From NCBI GenBank assembly GCA_024529925.1, contig JAFEUB010001485.1, forward strand, positions 37,245-101,244: DNA of 64,000 nucleotides, in the 5' to 3' direction. The notes under the pieces are model-generated. The model searched no databases. It was given only the letters and a program-made list of their open reading frames with translations, and was not told the DNA's origin. Within the stretch, counting starts at the first letter, position 1; the number at the start of each line of letters is the position of its first letter. This DNA is from Ophthalmolycus amberensis. Its lineage: Eukaryota > Chordata > Actinopteri > Perciformes > Zoarcidae. The translations under genes were made by a program, and so were the position numbers. Below are positions 59,722 to 64,000 of this stretch, piece after piece.

Positions 59722-60418
59722 CGTGGTACTCCTGAAGAAACACGTTATCCACAGCGTATATTTAAAGTTAAACAGAGAATGTGCGCGCTCCATCCATCAA
59801 TGATAGGCTCGTGCGAGGCTGCGCTCTGCCTGCAAAATAACGAGATCATATGCAGCAGCTGCGTTTCCTAGTTCCCCCTGTTTACTTCCGCGAATGGATT
59901 CTTCCTCTACTCTGCGGGCAAAACAGCCTCCAGCCCGAAAACACAGTCAGCCAGCCAAGCTGGTCCGTACGATTAGAGTTTTATCGTTTAACGGAAAATA
60001 CAGAAATACCATGGTTTTTTTTCGTTTTCCGTTTTAAACCAAAAACGGAAAAGCACATCCTTTTTCAGGTTTTTGTTGCCTGAATACCAAAATACGAGAG
60101 CACCAAAGAAACAACGAGGCCGAGCCGATTTGCGTTTTTGTAAATCCCTTTTTTTTCTTTTGAAGAGAGACACCAGGTGATCCGGAAGTAAGACTATTTC
60201 AAAATAAGATTGTTTTGAAAAAAATAAACCAGGACTGGCAACAGTATTGTGAGCAGGATATGAAAGGGAGACACCTTTATTCCTTTCAAAGCAGAGTGGG
60301 TAGTACAGTAAAGAGAGGGAGGAACAGCTTGTTGGCCATATCTGAATAGACTTCTATTCATCTTTGCAAAGCATCCAACATGGAGCAGTGCCAACACTTT
60401 CCCTCTCTGTCTCCTCAG
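59722..60418. other. Upstream region of nectin-like gene
   Basis: Probable promoter side of the - strand gene. No clear core promoter beyond the AT-rich tttaaatata near 59757-59766 (read on -). Palindromic-looking AAAACGGAAAA words occur at 59990-60060. Confidence 0.3.
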
Positions 60419-60714
60419 CAGGATCATTTGTAGTGAATGTGACACAGAGCTCCTATCAGGCAGAGCAGAACCACAACATCACGCTGGAATGGCCGTTCTC
60501 ATCCAGAACAAACCCTCAACTCCCATTTTATCTTCTGTGAACTGTGAACTGTTCTCAGGCCCTTCGTCCTGTTTCATCTACATGAAGGGGTCGAGGTCCC
60601 AGAACAGTTTGCAGGACGAGTTCACTTTGACAAAGACGTCCTCATAGAAGGACGACTCAGACTTTACATGTCCAGACTCAGGACTGATGACTCTGGTGTT
60701 TACGTGTGTGTGGA
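60419..60714 (+). pseudogene. Broken B7/PD-L1-like Ig V exon
   Basis: It retains a good acceptor (tctgtctcctcag, AG at 60417-60418) and donor (gtgga|gtgagt after 60714). The frame opens GSFVVNVTQSSYQAEQNHNI and reaches a stop near 60538. The rest of a V domain is readable only after frame changes: CELFSGPSS in one frame, then VLFHLHEGVEVPEQFAGRVH and RLRTDDSGVYVCVE in another. This pattern matches the V domain of fish B7/PD-L1-like (CD276-like) proteins as I remember them. At least two frameshifts are needed, and no neighbouring exons were found. Confidence 0.75.
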
Positions 60715-62135
60715 GTGAGTACAGGTTATGGTGGGAGATCAAGGACATGTCACCTCAATGTCACATGAGTTGATTCAGTAAACGTTTCTCATCAGGCTCA
60801 ATAGGATACTTCCTGGATAAAAAGAGAACCTGATTATTGTGGACTTCCTCAGTCGTCACACTTCCTTCTTACAGGATCTGTGAATTATGTTACAGTTTAA
60901 TATGTTGTGGTGGACATTTAGTTTTAATCATCAAAGGAATGGGCACATTATAAATCCAAAGTATAAATCAACTCTACAATGGATTATTATGGCTTTAACT
61001 ACCCATAGCCAAGTAGTTGAAATCATCCCCAGCTTCATCCCAGCTAACGTTGTTTAACAAGTCATTCCTCTCCGATCGTTAATTGGTTTGGACGTCTAGA
61101 TTTACGATCAAACACATTTTAAATTCAATTTGTGTGGTTTCTCACTGAGAAGCTATTTTTTAAATGTATGTATGTGTGGTGGTTACAGAAATAACCATAC
61201 ACAGCTCTTTATCTGAGCCTCAGTGTTGTTCTGTTTCTAATTCAGAAATGCAAACGCATGAGTCAAAGGCGTCCAGTTTAATGTCCAGTTACTAAAAGTG
61301 ACCACACATCTTCCAGCCAATCACAATCCAGATGTGTCAGTGGGCAGAGTTTCACTTTTTTAAGAATCACACTGACTACAAACTGACCTTTTTATTATTT
61401 TGGTATCGGAACCATAATGCACAACGAAGACTTTTAACAATGTATTGTTGTCCTCGACTTCCACCGGGTGTGATGGTCAGCCTCTTCTGTTTTGTTTTTC
61501 TAACAATAACAGAACTGATTGACAATCACTTCCCTCTCAGCTTTTATATTTATTCTATGTTGAAAACATTTTGCACAAATGAACCCTGATAGTTCTGTTT
61601 ATTCCTGCTGCTGTTGGCCTTTAAAGATCAAAACATGGACTTCCACGTTTTTTTTGAATGTTGTATTTAACATGAATTAACTTGTTGATTATGGATCGTA
61701 ATGAGATGAACAAAGTATTGAGATCCAGATTTGGCTTTCAGAAGGAGTCTGATAGAAATATATAACAAAGAAGCTGTCTAACTACTATTATCTGTGTAAT
61801 GTAATTGCTGCAAAAAAACGTATCTTCTCGAATTCTGTGAATGATGTGCATATATTTCCTCCTTGAGGCCTTGATGTTAATTTGCAACACATGCTATACG
61901 TTTTCGGTTTTCCATATTCTTCTTGATTTAATTTCTTTAATTAAATTGTTAAAAAAATAAGATTGTCTCGAAGTTTTTTTAAAGTGAAATGGTTGCATCT
62001 CCACACGACCATTTTTTTGGCTACGAATTAAAAGCCAGAAATAAAGGATAGTTTAGTTTTAAATTCCATAATAAGTTCACATTTTAAGTTCCTACACTGT
62101 ACAAAGGAGTCATACCGTTTTTTATCCACTAGGTC
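60715..62135. other. Intergenic DNA, no gene seen
   Basis: AT-rich. No further Ig exon was recognised downstream of the broken V exon. Confidence 0.5.
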
Positions 62136-62260
62136 AGGGGTTCTTAACCTTTTTGACCTCGGGGCCCAACTTTTCAAGTACAAAGTGTCCTGGGGCCCAC
62201 TCTGACTATATGCATCAAAAGTGTCAGAACACCTGTAGGTCATACAGAAACAGAGCAGTG
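62136..62260. mobile_element. hAT-type terminal sequence
   Basis: Starts caggggttcttaaccttttt, followed by tcggggcccaacttttcaag, a recognised style of hAT-Charlie-like terminus. It may be the far end of the element whose other terminus is at 63727, but the two ends agree only over the first 15 or so bases. Pairing is uncertain. Confidence 0.5.
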
Positions 62261-63153
62261 GGCCTTTGGAGTCAGTAAAAATTGAAGATTTTTGTCCGCA
62301 TAAAATAAAAAAGTATCTTTCAGTATAAATAACTGCCTGTGGCTGTATCTGTACAGGTAAAGGACAGTATAGGGATGTAACTACACTATCAGTGAACAAC
62401 TGCCTCAAATTTGAAGAAGATTGGACAAAGTATGACCATTCTACAGTGTTTCCTCCATGAAGAGATCCAGGCGGAGCTCTAAAAGGATATTTGGAGACCC
62501 AAATGAACACATGGTAACCAAATGATATTCTGACACACTAAAGGTGTTTCTCCCTTTATATTTTGATATTATATTATTTTCCTTTTATTTTTAGCCTTTG
62601 CAAATTGCAAAAAATATGTATATATGGTCAAAGACATGGTGTGTGAGTAGCGGACTTGCTGTGCGTAATGGCTGCGACCAAGCGCACGATCGAGTATTTG
62701 GGTAACTCAGTTACGCAGAGGTTATACGTTGGTTGATGGCTTATAGAAGAAGAAGATAAGGTTTGTACTATAAGTACTAGCGTTTTCTGAAGGCACTAGC
62801 TCCATGGTAACATTCGCTAACACATTGTCGGGTCTGTAATGTGTCTTTTTCCGTCTAAATGCTGCAAGATCCGACTTGCAGCGGTTATGGCGAATTTGGA
62901 CAGTGTGTGTTTGGGCTCCTTTTGTGAAAAATCCATAAGAAATGAAAGAAAATCTATGTTTTCTTTGCAAAGATGCGGATTTTGGGCATGCTGGGATACC
63001 AAACACGGCCATGTTTTGTGACGTAGTTTGCGCAAGCAAGTCGTTAGGAAAGGAAGGGGAAGGGATCGAGGACGCCGGCGTCCTCGCGGAGTTGAACAGG
63101 CAAAACCCTTGTTAAATAAATGAGATGATACAATGTGATGATCACAAAGACAT
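62261..63153. other. Probable decayed transposon interior, no intact gene
   Basis: Lies between two hAT-type ends. Overlapping - strand frames (62722-63200) have no recognised domain. Confidence 0.35.
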
Positions 63154-63727
63154 TTATTTATCATGTGTATGTAAACCTGCATACACAACAAGCAGCCCAA
63201 CAGGCTTTCCCACGAGCGTTGGATGTTTCGTCGCCAGGTGTCGCTTTATTTTTGAAGACTTCAGTGCTTCGTTTGATAGCATTAGCCCACATTCCACACA
63301 CTGAGCCCTCGGCTCTGCCTCGTTGCCTCCGTTCACAAAGCCGTACTTGAGAAAGTCAGGATTGTACTTGCGCACACATTTAGACTTTTGGGGGGGGGGT
63401 ATGGCACCACTGTCATCTTCATTTTTTCTTTTTAAAAACTTATCCATGACTTTCGCTACAGGCTAGCGGCTAGCTGAGTGTCTTCTTCTGCTTATTGGAG
63501 CTTGTTAAACAACTGACTGACGCATTACCGCCACCAGGTGGTGGGAAGCTATATTGTAACTGAGCGTCTCATGGATAACAGTGATATCTCTGGTGTCTTC
63601 AATTGATAACCTATGCGGTCCTGCGGCCCTCGCGGCCCACAGGTGCAAAACTGAAAGTTTTTTGCAGCCCTCTAGGTGGCGCTCGCGGCCCAATCGTGGG
63701 CTGCGGCCCCATGGTTAAGAATCACTG
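63154..63727 (-). mobile_element. hAT (ZBED/Charlie-like) 5' end with zinc-finger start of transposase
   Basis: The terminus at 63727 reads, on -, cagtgattcttaaccatggg. The open frame 63447-63154 begins MDKFLKRKNEDDSG and contains VRKYNPDFLKYGF. Next come QCVECGLMLSNEALKSSKIK and RHLATKHP, a C-x2-C...H-x4-H zinc finger like the N-terminus of ZBED5/FAM200-type hAT transposases. The frame then stops after 97 residues with an unrelated end, and no catalytic domain follows. This is a remnant. Confidence 0.75.
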
Positions 63728-63883
63728 CTCTATGGTACTCCCAACAAAATCCTCAATAAACTCCAATATGTTCAGAACTCTGCCGCTCAACTGCTCACTT
63801 CCACCCGCCGCTATGAACACATCACCCCGGTCCTTCGCAACCTCCACTGGCTCCTGGTCAAATACAGAATAGACTTCAAATTA
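63728..63883 (+). mobile_element. L2-type LINE fragment, near-identical to 36625-36780
   Basis: 156 bp, same length as 36625-36780 with about 3 substitutions and no indels. It encodes part of the block before and including LHWLLVKYRIDFKL. It is cut on the left by a hAT terminus and on the right by another repeat. Confidence 0.88.
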
Positions 63884-64000
63884 GGGCTGGGCGGTATGAC
63901 CAAAAATGCATATCATGGTATTTTGTAAGATTCTGGCGGTTTCACAGTATATCACGGTATTTTTTTGTCACTTTTGCTTGACAACTCTACTTACAGTTTT
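63884..64000 (+). repeat. DNA-transposon-like repeat running off the window
   Basis: Starts gggctgggcggtatgaccaa with cagtatatcacggtattttt inside, a widespread fish repeat signature. The last 35 bases match 37963-37997 with one mismatch. The right end lies beyond the window. Confidence 0.55.

Noticed and set aside
62028..62510. 160-codon - strand frame
   Set aside because: Crosses a hAT terminal sequence and shows no recognisable domain. Likely decayed transposon DNA.
62136..63727. One single hAT element with paired ends
   Set aside because: The two CAG-type ends share only about 15 bp, then differ. The flanking 8-mers (cactaggt and ctctatgg) agree at 5 of 8. They may be two separate elements.

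Overview
This window is vertebrate nuclear DNA, almost certainly from a ray-finned (teleost) fish. The genes have short exons separated by introns with canonical GT/AG borders. The intergenic DNA carries many microsatellites. The repeats are typical of fish: L2- and Rex1/CR1-like LINEs, hAT and Harbinger-like DNA transposons, MITEs and a solo LTR. No bacterial-type operons, CRISPR arrays or convincing RNA genes were seen. All calls come from reading the sequence and from my knowledge of the families; no database search was possible.

Layout. Positions 1-20.5 kb hold no gene I can support, only simple repeats, a MITE and two LINE 3' ends. A lens connexin gene (gja8, connexin 50) follows on the + strand, with its whole coding region in one exon (20754-22010) and probably a long AU-rich 3' UTR to about 24.4 kb. 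After a repeat-rich stretch (24.4-29 kb) comes a compact five-coding-exon + strand gene (29675-31400). It encodes a 222-residue single V-set immunoglobulin receptor with signal peptide, membrane span and a tyrosine-bearing tail. Related non-coding sequence lies on both sides of it (about 28-29 kb and 31.66-32.3 kb), which suggests it comes from a tandem array.

From 59.7 kb down to 38.5 kb a second immunoglobulin gene runs on the - strand. It is a nectin/PVR-like adhesion receptor with signal peptide, V, C1-like and split C2-like domains, a membrane span and a short tail, in seven coding exons whose phases all agree. Its introns have grown by transposon insertion. The 12.1 kb intron that splits the third Ig domain contains two LINEs, a hAT remnant, a Harbinger-like MITE and an unclassified GC-rich repeat. 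The intron between domains 2 and 3 holds a solo LTR. The first intron holds a 642-bp tandem duplication whose second copy is interrupted by a hAT transposon. Just beyond the gene (60.4-60.7 kb, + strand) lies a frame-broken B7/PD-L1-like V exon. The window ends in overlapping hAT, L2 and other repeat remnants.

How the genes relate. gja8 is a lens gap-junction gene with no evident functional link to its neighbours. The V-set receptor, the nectin-like protein and the broken V exon look like part of a fish immunoglobulin-superfamily cluster. A receptor-ligand relationship between them is speculation. The most informative observations are the two exactly phased gene models, the duplicated flanks of the V-set gene, and the filled and empty hAT sites preserved side by side with an exact 8-bp target duplication.
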